Part shown: in pieces, positions 16,325 to 24,700 of the stretch | Layout: each line of letters begins with the position of its first letter | Numbering within the stretch: the stretch's first letter is position 1 | NCBI RefSeq assembly: GCF_002272785.1 | Contig: NZ_MLAS01000004.1 | Coordinates: 1-64,000 of the forward strand | Length of the DNA stretch: 64,000 nucleotides | Direction: 5' to 3' | From: Helicobacter sp. 13S00477-4 | Lineage (GTDB): Bacteria > Campylobacterota > Campylobacteria > Campylobacterales > Helicobacteraceae | Translations under genes and position numbers: made by a program | Notes under the pieces: generated by a model | The model's database searches: none | Seen by the model: only the letters and a program-made list of their open reading frames with translations | What the model was told of the DNA's origin: nothing

Positions 16325-18175
16325 TCAGGCATTGAGGTGCTTTTTGACTTCAGATAAGATGTGTACATCATCTTTCATATCAAAAAATTCAAATTCAGCC
16401 CCGCTTTGACGATCTCCATTGAGTATATCGCCACTATTACGATATTTTAGGTCTAATTCGGCAATATCAAAGCCGCTTAGATTTTTGGAAAAATCCTCCA
16501 AACGTTGAGATTTTGCTAAATTTGTGTATAAGAAGCAATATCCTTTGAGTCCATTCCTACTCACTCTACCGCGTAATTGGTGCAGGGTGGCAAGTCCAAG
16601 CCTTTCAGGGGCTACGATGACTATTGTAGATAGTCTTGGTAGTGATATGCCCACCTCAATAAGGGTGGTTGCCAATAGGATATTGCCTTTATTTTTGAAA
16701 TTTTCTAAAACTTGTTCTTTCTCTTTGTCTTTGCCTGAAGTGATGTATACATTTTCAAAATGTTTTTGCCAAAAGCACGCACCCTCTTTGAGTGAAATGT
16801 AATCAAAATTTTCACTCTCTTCTACCAAAGGGTATACAATTACTACTTGCCTATTTTGTGAGATTTCAGATTGAATGTGTTGGATGAGTTTGGCGAAGTT
16901 GGCTTTGTTGATGATAGTTGTGGTGATGTCTTTTTTGAAAGGCAGGTCTTTGATGAAGCTAAAATCTATAAGGCTTGAGTTTAGCATTGCCATTGTTCTT
17001 GGGATAGGTGTTGCTGAGAATTGTAGCACATGGGGTTTTTTTGTTTCACAAGAGGTTTTTTCTTCAGCAATTTTTTCAAGCTGATGACGTTGTTTAGTAC
17101 CAAATCGGTGTTGTTCATCAGTGATGATTAGGGCTAGATTTTGCGTGTCAATATCTCGATAAAGGAGTGCTTGTGTGCCAATGATAAAATCCCCTTCTCT
17201 TTCGAAAAGATTTTTTTGCATATCGTCTTTTGAATCTGCTGTGATGAGCTTGCATTGGATATATTTTGGGAGGTATTTTTGTGCTTCTTCAAAAAGCTGT
17301 TTTGCTAAAATCGTTGTGGGAGCCATTAGCAAACTCTGGTGAGGGTAGCACATCACCACTGCACTCAAAATCACAATCGTTTTGCCACAACCAACATCAC
17401 CCATAATGAGCCGTTTGGCTGCAGTGGATTTTTTCAGATCCGTGGAGATGGTCTTGATGGTGCTAGCTTGTGCTGGAGTGAGTTCAAATGGTAAGGAGTT
17501 GATAAAGGCTTCATAATCCCCATTGCAGGTATATTTGCTTTCAAAATACCTTCGTTTTTTTGAAAGTGATTTGAGGTAGCTGTATATCTCTGTCCATTTT
17601 AGTGCATAGAGGTGCAAATGAGGAAAAAAATTATTTTGTTGGTATTGTGAAAGGTATTTTTTATTAGGGTGGAATATTTCTTCTATAGGGGCTGCGATAT
17701 TTTTGGGTAAGCCTTCTTCAATAAGATTTTCTTGAGTGATGAGGTCTTGGGCTAGTGCTGAAATGGTATTTGATTTTAAAGATGTGCTTTTGAATTGCAT
17801 AGTGATTTTGCCCTCTGTTTCAATGAGTTTGGGCTGAGTCATACAATATTTGTTTAGTTTGTATTCGATTTTGCCATATATGCAGAGATGTTTGCCAATA
17901 GCATATATATTTTTGTGGAAGGTTTTTGCATTGAAGATGATGATTTCGATGTGTTTGTCAAACTTTGGCATTAGGGCTTGGGCTTTGAGGATATTTTTGC
18001 CTTTGAATAAGTCTGCATTCAGGATCTGTATTTCTATCGTCCCAGTGCAAGGTGGATTCAAAGAAGATAAAAAAGAAGTATCCATATAAGATTTTGGCAC
18101 ATATAAGGCAAAAGAGAGCAAGTCATTGCAGTTGATTTTTTGGAGTTTATGGTATTGTTCTTCAGATATTTTCAT
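16325..18175 (-). CDS. recG: ATP-dependent DNA helicase RecG
   Basis: Remodels stalled forks and Holliday junctions. 616 residues, shorter than E. coli RecG, as in other Helicobacter. An N-terminal OB/wedge region is followed by superfamily 2 helicase motifs: I (MGDVGCGKT), Ia (MAPTTILAKQ), II (ITDEQHRFG), III (QFSATPIPRT), V (ATTLIEVGI) and VI (QLRGRVSRNG). The DEQHRFG form of motif II is typical of RecG. It is divergent from queF with a 51-bp gap, and convergent with the MCE operon. Confidence 0.95.
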   Translation of the reverse strand: MKISEEQYHKLQKINCNDLLSFALYVPKSYMDTSFLSSLNPPCTGTIEIQILNADLFKGKNILKAQALMPKFDKHIEIIIFNAKTFHKNIYAIGKHLCIYGKIEYKLNKYCMTQPKLIETEGKITMQFKSTSLKSNTISALAQDLITQENLIEEGLPKNIAAPIEEIFHPNKKYLSQYQQNNFFPHLHLYALKWTEIYSYLKSLSKKRRYFESKYTCNGDYEAFINSLPFELTPAQASTIKTISTDLKKSTAAKRLIMGDVGCGKTIVILSAVVMCYPHQSLLMAPTTILAKQLFEEAQKYLPKYIQCKLITADSKDDMQKNLFEREGDFIIGTQALLYRDIDTQNLALIITDEQHRFGTKQRHQLEKIAEEKTSCETKKPHVLQFSATPIPRTMAMLNSSLIDFSFIKDLPFKKDITTTIINKANFAKLIQHIQSEISQNRQVVIVYPLVEESENFDYISLKEGACFWQKHFENVYITSGKDKEKEQVLENFKNKGNILLATTLIEVGISLPRLSTIVIVAPERLGLATLHQLRGRVSRNGLKGYCFLYTNLAKSQRLEDFSKNLSGFDIAELDLKYRNSGDILNGDRQSGAEFEFFDMKDDVHILSEVKKHLNA

Positions 18176-18199
18176 GAGTGCATTTTATTATAAAATTTG

Positions 18200-18205
18200 T
18201 ATAAT
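18200..18205 (+). promoter_or_regulatory. Predicted -10 box of queF
   Basis: TATAAT lies 22 bp before the queF start used here. It overlaps the upstream extension of the same frame, which is why the upstream start is unlikely. Confidence 0.55.
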
Positions 18206-18226
18206 CACAATCTATTAGGAGTCAAA

Positions 18227-18706
18227 ATGAATAATCATAAATTCAATCTTTTAGGTAAGCAAGATACCAAATATGATTTTAGTTATAACCCAGATATTTT
18301 AGAAGTTTTTGAAAACAAGCATTTGGGAAATGATTATTTTGTGAAGTTTAATTGTCCAGAGTTTAGTAGTCTGTGTCCTATAACCTCTCAGCCAGATTTT
18401 GCTACACTCTATATTAGCTATATCCCAGCAAGGAAAATGGTAGAATCTAAATCATTGAAGCTTTATTTATTTAGTTTTCGTAATCACGGGGATTTTCACG
18501 AAGATTGTATGAATATCATTTTAAAAGATTTGATTAATGTGATGGAGCCAAAATACATAGAAGTATGGGGAAAATTCACTCCTAGGGGAGGTATCAGTAT
18601 TGACCCTTATGTGAACTATGGCATACCGGACACAAAATATGAGCAAATGGCAGAATATCGACTGTTAAATCATGACCTCTATCCTGAAAAAATCGACAAT
18701 CGTTAG
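18227..18706 (+). CDS. queF: NADPH-dependent 7-cyano-7-deazaguanine reductase QueF
   Basis: Reduces preQ0 to preQ1 in queuosine synthesis for tRNA modification. The start at 18227 ([10 protein letters not shown]) has AGGAG at 18217-18221 and a -10 box at 18200-18205, and gives 159 residues, the size of the short unimodular (YkvM-like) QueF. The catalytic Cys lies in [10 protein letters not shown], the QueF motif is ESKSLKLY, and HGDFHED is the conserved acid segment. No other que genes are in the window. Confidence 0.94.
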   Translation: MNNHKFNLLGKQDTKYDFSYNPDILEVFENKHLGNDYFVKFNCPEFSSLCPITSQPDFATLYISYIPARKMVESKSLKLYLFSFRNHGDFHEDCMNIILKDLINVMEPKYIEVWGKFTPRGGISIDPYVNYGIPDTKYEQMAEYRLLNHDLYPEKIDNR

Positions 18707-18709
18707 ACT

Positions 18710-20317
18710 CTACCATTTGAATGCTAGAGAGAAAAATAGATTTTGAGTTGGACTTTGGTAAGGATTGTAAAAGGCTAGGTATTCCCAAATTTGAGCATTG
18801 AAATATTTTGAAAAAAGTTGCAGTCCAATGCCGCCTCCAGATAGGAGTCCGGGATTTGGATTTTTGGTAGTGATATTGCTCACATAGCCTATATCTGCTC
18901 CAAGTGATGGGGCGAGTGTTATCCCAAAAAATCTAGGCAGGTATGCCATCAAATCATTCCTATACAAGATACCCATTTGCCCACTCAGGCTAAAGTGATC
19001 AAAGCCTCTTACTGTATACCTCCCTCCTATAGTCATTTTTTCACTCGCATAGAGTTCATCTCTTGAAATCTGGGTTTTGAATGCTGTGTTGTAGACAAAA
19101 GTTTGATTGAGTAAGCTGAAAGGTTGGTAAAAATATAAATTCAAGCTAGGGATGGTATAAAGGTAGGTTTTGTGCGTGATAGAGTTTTTGTTTGAGCCAA
19201 ATAAGGGAATAGCTTGGAGCAGGCTCAAAGTAATGTCAAATTGTGAATTTGCAAAAAATCTTTTGTAGTTGATGAAAGCTGATATTTCATTGAGGTACTT
19301 TTTTTGCACTTCTAGTTTGATTTTGTCCAGATAATTGTCCGAATTCCTTTGAGCTATCCCTAGACCTAATGAAAGCTTGTTTTTTATATCTTCATAGACA
19401 AGATAGCTCATCTTCAAGTCAAAGCTAAATGAACGTCCGCTATATACAGGAGAGATTTGAGAGAATTTTATGACTTGGGCATTATGAGCATAGGAAGAAT
19501 CAATCTGGAATAAAAATCTTCTGATAGGGATAGTATAACTCAAAGATCCATAATAGCTATGATTTTTCTTATCAAAAGGTATGGATGTGAGGAGATATAA
19601 CTGCATGCTATCAGCTAAATGCAGCGGATTTTCGATACCAAAGAGGAATATCCCTTCATAATTATCAGCTAGATTGCCTCCATTGTCAAATGAAGCTTGA
19701 GCGAAAATAGGCAGAGACTTTGGCTGGCTAGAAATGATGATGTTGCTTTTTGATTTTTCTTCAGAGGGAAGGATTTTTGCACTCACAGATAGATGCCTGA
19801 GTCGCTTTAGATTTTCGATCCCTGATTGGATATCTTTTAGGTTTAGGATATCTCCTTTTTTCATACCAAAATCTTTGCTAAAGGAAAGCATTTTGGCTTT
19901 GTCTTGATATTTGATTTCATCAATCAAACCTATCTGGATACTGATCTTTAGCTCTCCTGAGTTTAGATCTTGGGGTAGAAGCCCAAATTTTGTGGTGATA
20001 TATCCTTTATCTATGCTCTTGAGGTTGAGCTGTTTTAATAAATTGTTGATTTGTGTGATACCCATACAAGTATTTTGATAAGGTTTAGCGATAGGATAAG
20101 CGAAGGAAAATTTTTTGAGTATTTTTGCTTCATCTTTTTGTCCAGTGCCTAAAGGGATAAACTCAATAGCATAGATATCAAAGCATAGGGGTTTTGCCTC
20201 AGGGCTATGGGTAGATGTTTGGCTTTCTATCATCTTGGCATTTAGCCCATATAGTGATAAGAGGATTAAAAATATAGATTTTTTAGGCATTAAGACTGAT
20301 TTTTTCATAAAATGCAT
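18710..20317 (-). CDS. TpsB-type outer membrane transporter of two-partner secretion (FhaC/ShlB family)
   Basis: The outer membrane pore that secretes the TpsA exoprotein of this island, 535 residues. A signal peptide (MKKSVLMPKKSIFLILLSLYGLNA, after an optional 3-residue extension) precedes two POTRA domains (about 50-135 and 140-215). The second carries the typical SGIENLKRL. A 16-strand barrel follows, containing IGGRYTVRGF, the conserved loop 6 VRGF motif of TpsB proteins, and ending in FSLAFKW. It is the last gene of the minus-strand order tpsA, barrel, barrel, tpsB. The start could be 20317 or 20308; neither has a strong ribosome binding site. Ends 3 bp from queF, convergent. Confidence 0.9.
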   Translation of the reverse strand: MHFMKKSVLMPKKSIFLILLSLYGLNAKMIESQTSTHSPEAKPLCFDIYAIEFIPLGTGQKDEAKILKKFSFAYPIAKPYQNTCMGITQINNLLKQLNLKSIDKGYITTKFGLLPQDLNSGELKISIQIGLIDEIKYQDKAKMLSFSKDFGMKKGDILNLKDIQSGIENLKRLRHLSVSAKILPSEEKSKSNIIISSQPKSLPIFAQASFDNGGNLADNYEGIFLFGIENPLHLADSMQLYLLTSIPFDKKNHSYYGSLSYTIPIRRFLFQIDSSYAHNAQVIKFSQISPVYSGRSFSFDLKMSYLVYEDIKNKLSLGLGIAQRNSDNYLDKIKLEVQKKYLNEISAFINYKRFFANSQFDITLSLLQAIPLFGSNKNSITHKTYLYTIPSLNLYFYQPFSLLNQTFVYNTAFKTQISRDELYASEKMTIGGRYTVRGFDHFSLSGQMGILYRNDLMAYLPRFFGITLAPSLGADIGYVSNITTKNPNPGLLSGGGIGLQLFSKYFNAQIWEYLAFYNPYQSPTQNLFFSLAFKW

Positions 20318-20322
20318 TGAGC

Positions 20323-20994
20323 TTAAAATACAAATTTATAGCCAAGCATCAGTTGGATAGGTTTATAAATATTAGAGTCAACATTAAACATATAATCATA
20401 CACAGGTATTTTAGTTACAAACTCTATGCGGTGATGTTGGGCTAAAAATAGGGATATCCCTATGCGAACTGAACTAAAAAGACTTCCTGAAGGCAATGTA
20501 TAAAGTTTTTCATGACTACTATTTAAATAAGTTTGATCTGAAAGTGTCCCATTAAATCCCCCCTCAACCCCACCAAATAATCCCAAAGAATTATTATCAC
20601 CAAACTTAATCACATCTAACAATATATCTGCCCCTAAAGCTATGTTGATTATGCTTGAAGGATAATGAATCTTATTAATGACTTGATTGACCAAATCAGT
20701 CCTACCATAACCTCCTGTAAGGAACCACCTAAAACCTATGAATTGATTTTTATCAAAATAATGCTGTGTGCCTAGATTGATATTGATTAGCCATCCTGTT
20801 CCTTTGTAGGCATTTTTGATATAACTAGCTGGGGTTATCATAGAACCTGTAGTGTCATAAGAAGCTTCTGTATTTACATCTACCCTATCTATAGTATGCC
20901 CATTGTCTATCCCTATGAAAAATCTTGCTTGTGCAAAAGAAGCCATAAAAATCAATACACATATAAATTTAAAAATCAGGATATTCTTTTTCAT
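20323..20994 (-). CDS. Small outer membrane barrel protein, island copy 1
   Basis: A 223-residue barrel with a signal peptide ending at AQA (about 23) and a C-terminal YKFVF. Strand-like segments include ININLGTQHYFDKNQFIGF and QHHRIEFVTKIPVY. It belongs to the same family as copies 2 and 3 of this island and is probably surface-exposed. Its first two thirds are nearly identical in DNA to copy 3 (26896-27582), in inverted orientation. It lies 15 bp after copy 2 and 5 bp before tpsB, so it is inside the tps operon. It has AAAGGA before the ATG. A role in exoprotein handling or adhesion is only suggested by position. Confidence 0.8.
   Translation of the reverse strand: MKKNILIFKFICVLIFMASFAQARFFIGIDNGHTIDRVDVNTEASYDTTGSMITPASYIKNAYKGTGWLININLGTQHYFDKNQFIGFRWFLTGGYGRTDLVNQVINKIHYPSSIINIALGADILLDVIKFGDNNSLGLFGGVEGGFNGTLSDQTYLNSSHEKLYTLPSGSLFSSVRIGISLFLAQHHRIEFVTKIPVYDYMFNVDSNIYKPIQLMLGYKFVF
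20558..20940 (-). repeat. Inverted 383-bp near-identical repeat, left copy
   Basis: Aligned by eye with 26953-27335 in opposite orientation: seven substitutions in 383 bp, no gaps. It starts at TCTTTTGCACAAGC, within the signal peptide codons, and ends at the G run in the Gly-Gly-Val-Glu-Gly-Gly segment. The two copies enclose the rest of copy 1, copy 2 and all of tpsA. Confidence 0.9.
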
Positions 20995-21009
20995 TTTTTT
21001 CCTTTATCG

Positions 21010-21645
21010 TTAAAATACAAATTTATAACCAAGCATCAGTTGGATAGGTTTATAAATCATTACTCTGTCATTAATATGAAAACTATGAGTATACACAGGG
21101 ATTTTAGCTACAAACTCTATGCGGTGATGATCAGCAATGAAGATCGAAAGACCTGCATGGGCTTTTAGCTGGATTTGAGGTGTGTAAAAAAGAAATGTTT
21201 TTCCTTCTTTTATGAACAAATCTTCACTCCCTGCATCTATACCACCAAAAAATCCAATGCTAGAAGAATTTGGGAGTTTTAAGACATCAAAAAGAATATC
21301 CAAAGCTATACTCCCTCCAAGCATTGTGGTAAAATAACTACTTCCGGTGAATTGATTTTTTATCACACTATTGCCATACTCTAAATTCAATAACCACCTA
21401 AAACCTATGAATTGATTTTTATCAAAATAATGTTGTGTGCCTAGATTGAGGCTAAAAAGATTACCCCCTCCTTTATAAATTTTTTTAATATAGGCTTTTT
21501 CTCCTGTATCAGACTTTTTGTCATAATCTAGTGTGTCTATGCTATAACCATCATCAATACCCATAAAAAATCTTGCTTGTGCAAAAGAGATGAAAGAAGC
21601 GATGACAAAGAGTAATGCAAATATGCTTTTATGTAGTGGATTCAT
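21010..21645 (-). CDS. Small outer membrane barrel protein, island copy 2
   Basis: A 211-residue member of the same barrel family, with a signal peptide MNPLHKSIFALLF...FAQA nearly identical to that of copy 3, and the same last ten residues as copies 1 and 3. The middle is more divergent (YIKKIYKGGGNLFSLNLGTQHYFDKNQ). The start at 21645 is chosen because AAAGGAAAATCAA before it also precedes copy 3. The frame is open further upstream to 21789, and a GGAGG with an ATG at 21708 offers an alternative start with a 21-residue extension. It follows tpsA by 97 bp and precedes copy 1 by 15 bp in the same direction. Confidence 0.78.
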   Translation of the reverse strand: MNPLHKSIFALLFVIASFISFAQARFFMGIDDGYSIDTLDYDKKSDTGEKAYIKKIYKGGGNLFSLNLGTQHYFDKNQFIGFRWLLNLEYGNSVIKNQFTGSSYFTTMLGGSIALDILFDVLKLPNSSSIGFFGGIDAGSEDLFIKEGKTFLFYTPQIQLKAHAGLSIFIADHHRIEFVAKIPVYTHSFHINDRVMIYKPIQLMLGYKFVF

Positions 21646-21742
21646 TTGATTTTCCTTTTGAGTTGGGTTTATTTTGATGTGTTGATTGGTCGTATTTTGT
21701 GTGTTCATATTGCCTCCATTGTGTGTTTTTGAATTTGACTCA

Positions 21743-24700
21743 TTACCAGTACCTCCCCCATATCCTTTTTTGCCCAAAGTCCACAGCATTTTGACTTGCT
21801 TGCTCTCCCATATTATTGAGGGTTTGTTTCAGTGATGGGTTAGGCTTTTTGTCGATAGTATTCTTGATGATTGAGCTGGTTGTATCAAGTGGGATATTTA
21901 GCATTGAGTTCAATAGAGGCTTGCTTTCTTCATATACTCCTGAAGCGATGTTTTTTAGGATTTGCTTGATGGGTGAGTTTTGATTGTTTTTGATGAAGTT
22001 GATTAGGTTGTGAGTGTCTTGTATGAATAGGGTTGATTTTTGGTGTGTGTTTAGGAGTGAATTGATAGTGTCTTGGGCTGGATTGGTTATGTTGTCTATA
22101 TCATCAAGGTTTTTGTCAGTGGTTTTTGGCTGGGTTGGGCTGTGTTTTTCTTGAGTGATAAAAATACCACTTGATTGGGTGTGTGTAGAGATACTCTCTT
22201 GATATGTAGGGGTGAAGAGTGCGGTGGGTTTGGCAGAAGTACTCAGACTCATTGTACCTACGACACTATAGTTTTTTGAGGTGCTTTTATCTTGGATATC
22301 TTGTATGTGTGTTTTGCCCTTGATTTGATTGTCCAAAGAAGAGGTTGAGATATCCCCGCCTATTAAGTTTACATCTTCATTGATGTTGATGTTGAGTTTG
22401 TTGGCATTGATAGAGGCATTTTGATGGGTAGTGCTTTGTTTTGATATATCAGATATGCCTATGGTGAGGTTGGCATTTGCTTGTGTATGGACTCCTATGG
22501 AGCCATCTATACTTCCTGCAAAATCTTTGGCATTTGCTTTGTCTTGATGAGTATCTTGGAGGGCATAGACACTCAAAGAATCTGCACTGATAGAGGCAGA
22601 ATCGCTCACATTCATATCAGAGCTAGCGATGAGAGTATCTTTTTTGGCTTGGAGGGTTAGGTTTTGAGTATTTAGTGATGAGGCATTGTGATGGATAGTA
22701 TTTATGGTGTGGCGTGAGTCAGAATAATGACCTGATAATCCAAGTGATGTGTTTATCCCATTATATGAGCCTTTTATTTTGCCTCCATAAGATTGACTTT
22801 GACTCTGAAAAGAAGCTTCATCTTTTGAGGCAGTCATTTTGAAATGAGTGGTTTGGATGAGGGTATTATCAGAGGCATTGAGGTTGGAGCCAGTGATGGT
22901 GGTATGCTCTGTTGTATGCACAGAGATGTTTTTGCCTGCCAAGCTTGAGGCTGTATGTGAAGAGGCTTTTAGGTGAGCAGAAGAGTGGTTGTGATCATAA
23001 GAGAATTCTCCGCCAAATCCAGTATTTTTGCCAAGATTAGCAGAAATAGAGCCTGCTATGATGTCTTCTGAAGAGGTTTTATCTTGAATATTTGTATTTT
23101 TGGCAGCTGTTATGTTGAGGTTATTGGCAGTGAGGTTGATATTTGAGTTTGTAGATAAATCTGATCCTATGATATTAATATCACCTCTTGTGCTCAAAGC
23201 AATATTATTGGCTTTGAGGTTAGAAGCAGAAGCGATGGTTTGAGTTTGGCTTTTACTCTGGTGTGTTTTGCTATGAGTGAAACCTACTGAGACATTTAGG
23301 TCTGTATCTTTTAGGCTAGAGGGTGCTTTGATCTTGTTTGATTGCTCTTGGAGCCAATTACCTGTTTTGTGCAAGATATCTTTGGGATTGTCATAGAGTT
23401 TTGAGAGTGTTTTGCCTGTGGAGGCGATTGCTTTCTTGCCCAAGTTGCCCAAGATTTCTCCTACATCTGCTTTGGATACAGAGATGCCGAAGCGATCTGA
23501 AGTCGTAGTCTTAGTATAATCTTGTTTGTGCTCATCTTCTAAAGAAATGATACTAATGTCTTGGGCTGCTATTTTGATATCTCCTTGTGCTTTCAGATCG
23601 CTAGATTGGATAGAGATTTGATTGCCCGAAGTTAGGTAGATATTATTGGCTTGGATGCTTTGATTGTGATGGATTGAGGCAGCATTAAAGTCTTTTGAAT
23701 CACTTGTATCTGTGCCATAGCTCAAAGTGTATTTATCCCCTTTGGAAGAAAAGTCAATCCCAGTGGTTTTTGAATGGATGTCTTGTGTATGTGAAGTGCT
23801 ATCAGCTAGATTGCTCAAAGTTAGATTATTGTCAGAAGATAGGGCTAGTTTTTCATCGGACTTCACAGAAAGGTTATAGGCTTTCAAATCACCTTTGCTG
23901 CTCATAGAGATGTTTTTGCCTGCTAAGGTATTGGCTATATGAGTCGTAGAACTATCAATGTTGGTAGTATCAGTCTTGGTAGATTCTAGAATTTTATGAG
24001 AATAAGAAGTTAGAATATTTTTTATAAAAGAAGTATTTTGAGCAGTGTCGATAAGGATACTCCCTCCACTGGCAATAGCAATAGATTCATTGCCTTTTAA
24101 ATCTATAGAAGTCATTTTCAAGTCATTGTTTGTATCAATACTGATGTTATTTGCTTTTAGGCTTGATTGTAATTGTTCTTGATTTTGATGGGTTTGATCG
24201 TCATCAGAATAGTTTTGGTATAAAGCAAGCGTATTGATAGAGGCATTGGAAGCTTTGATATTGAGCTTATCTTTTGCTTGTAATGATGCTCCTTTGATAT
24301 ACACATCTTGTGAATTGATAGAAAGATTGTCAGAAGAGATGCTTGAGAGCGAGTCAAGCGAAGCGATTGAAGAAGAATAGATAATTTTTTCTACACCAAA
24401 AGGATAGGCATTTTGGTGGTGTGAGGATAGATTATAAGGAAAAATGCTTTGAGCCTCTTTTAAAGAAAAATCTTTTTGATTCACTCCTGATTCAATGATG
24501 ATGTCTTTTGCTATGATATTCACATCACTGCCTTTGAGTTTGGAAGAAATGTGTTTGAAGCCATCAGCATAAATGGATACATCATTTTTGGCGATGATAG
24601 AGCCATTTTGATTCAAGACATAGGGTGTATGGATAGTCATATCTGAAGTAGAAGCTATGAAGGAAGTGTTTTTCAAACTATCCCCTATGATAAAAATATC

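Noticed and set aside
21743-21789. A -1 programmed ribosomal frameshift joining tpsA to barrel copy 2
   Set aside because: The shift needed is +1 (or -2), and the A run does not form a canonical -1 slippery heptamer in the tpsA frame.
21743-22200. A contact-dependent inhibition toxin at the TpsA C-terminus
   Set aside because: No VENN motif, no toxin-like domain and no immunity-like gene follows; the next genes are barrels.
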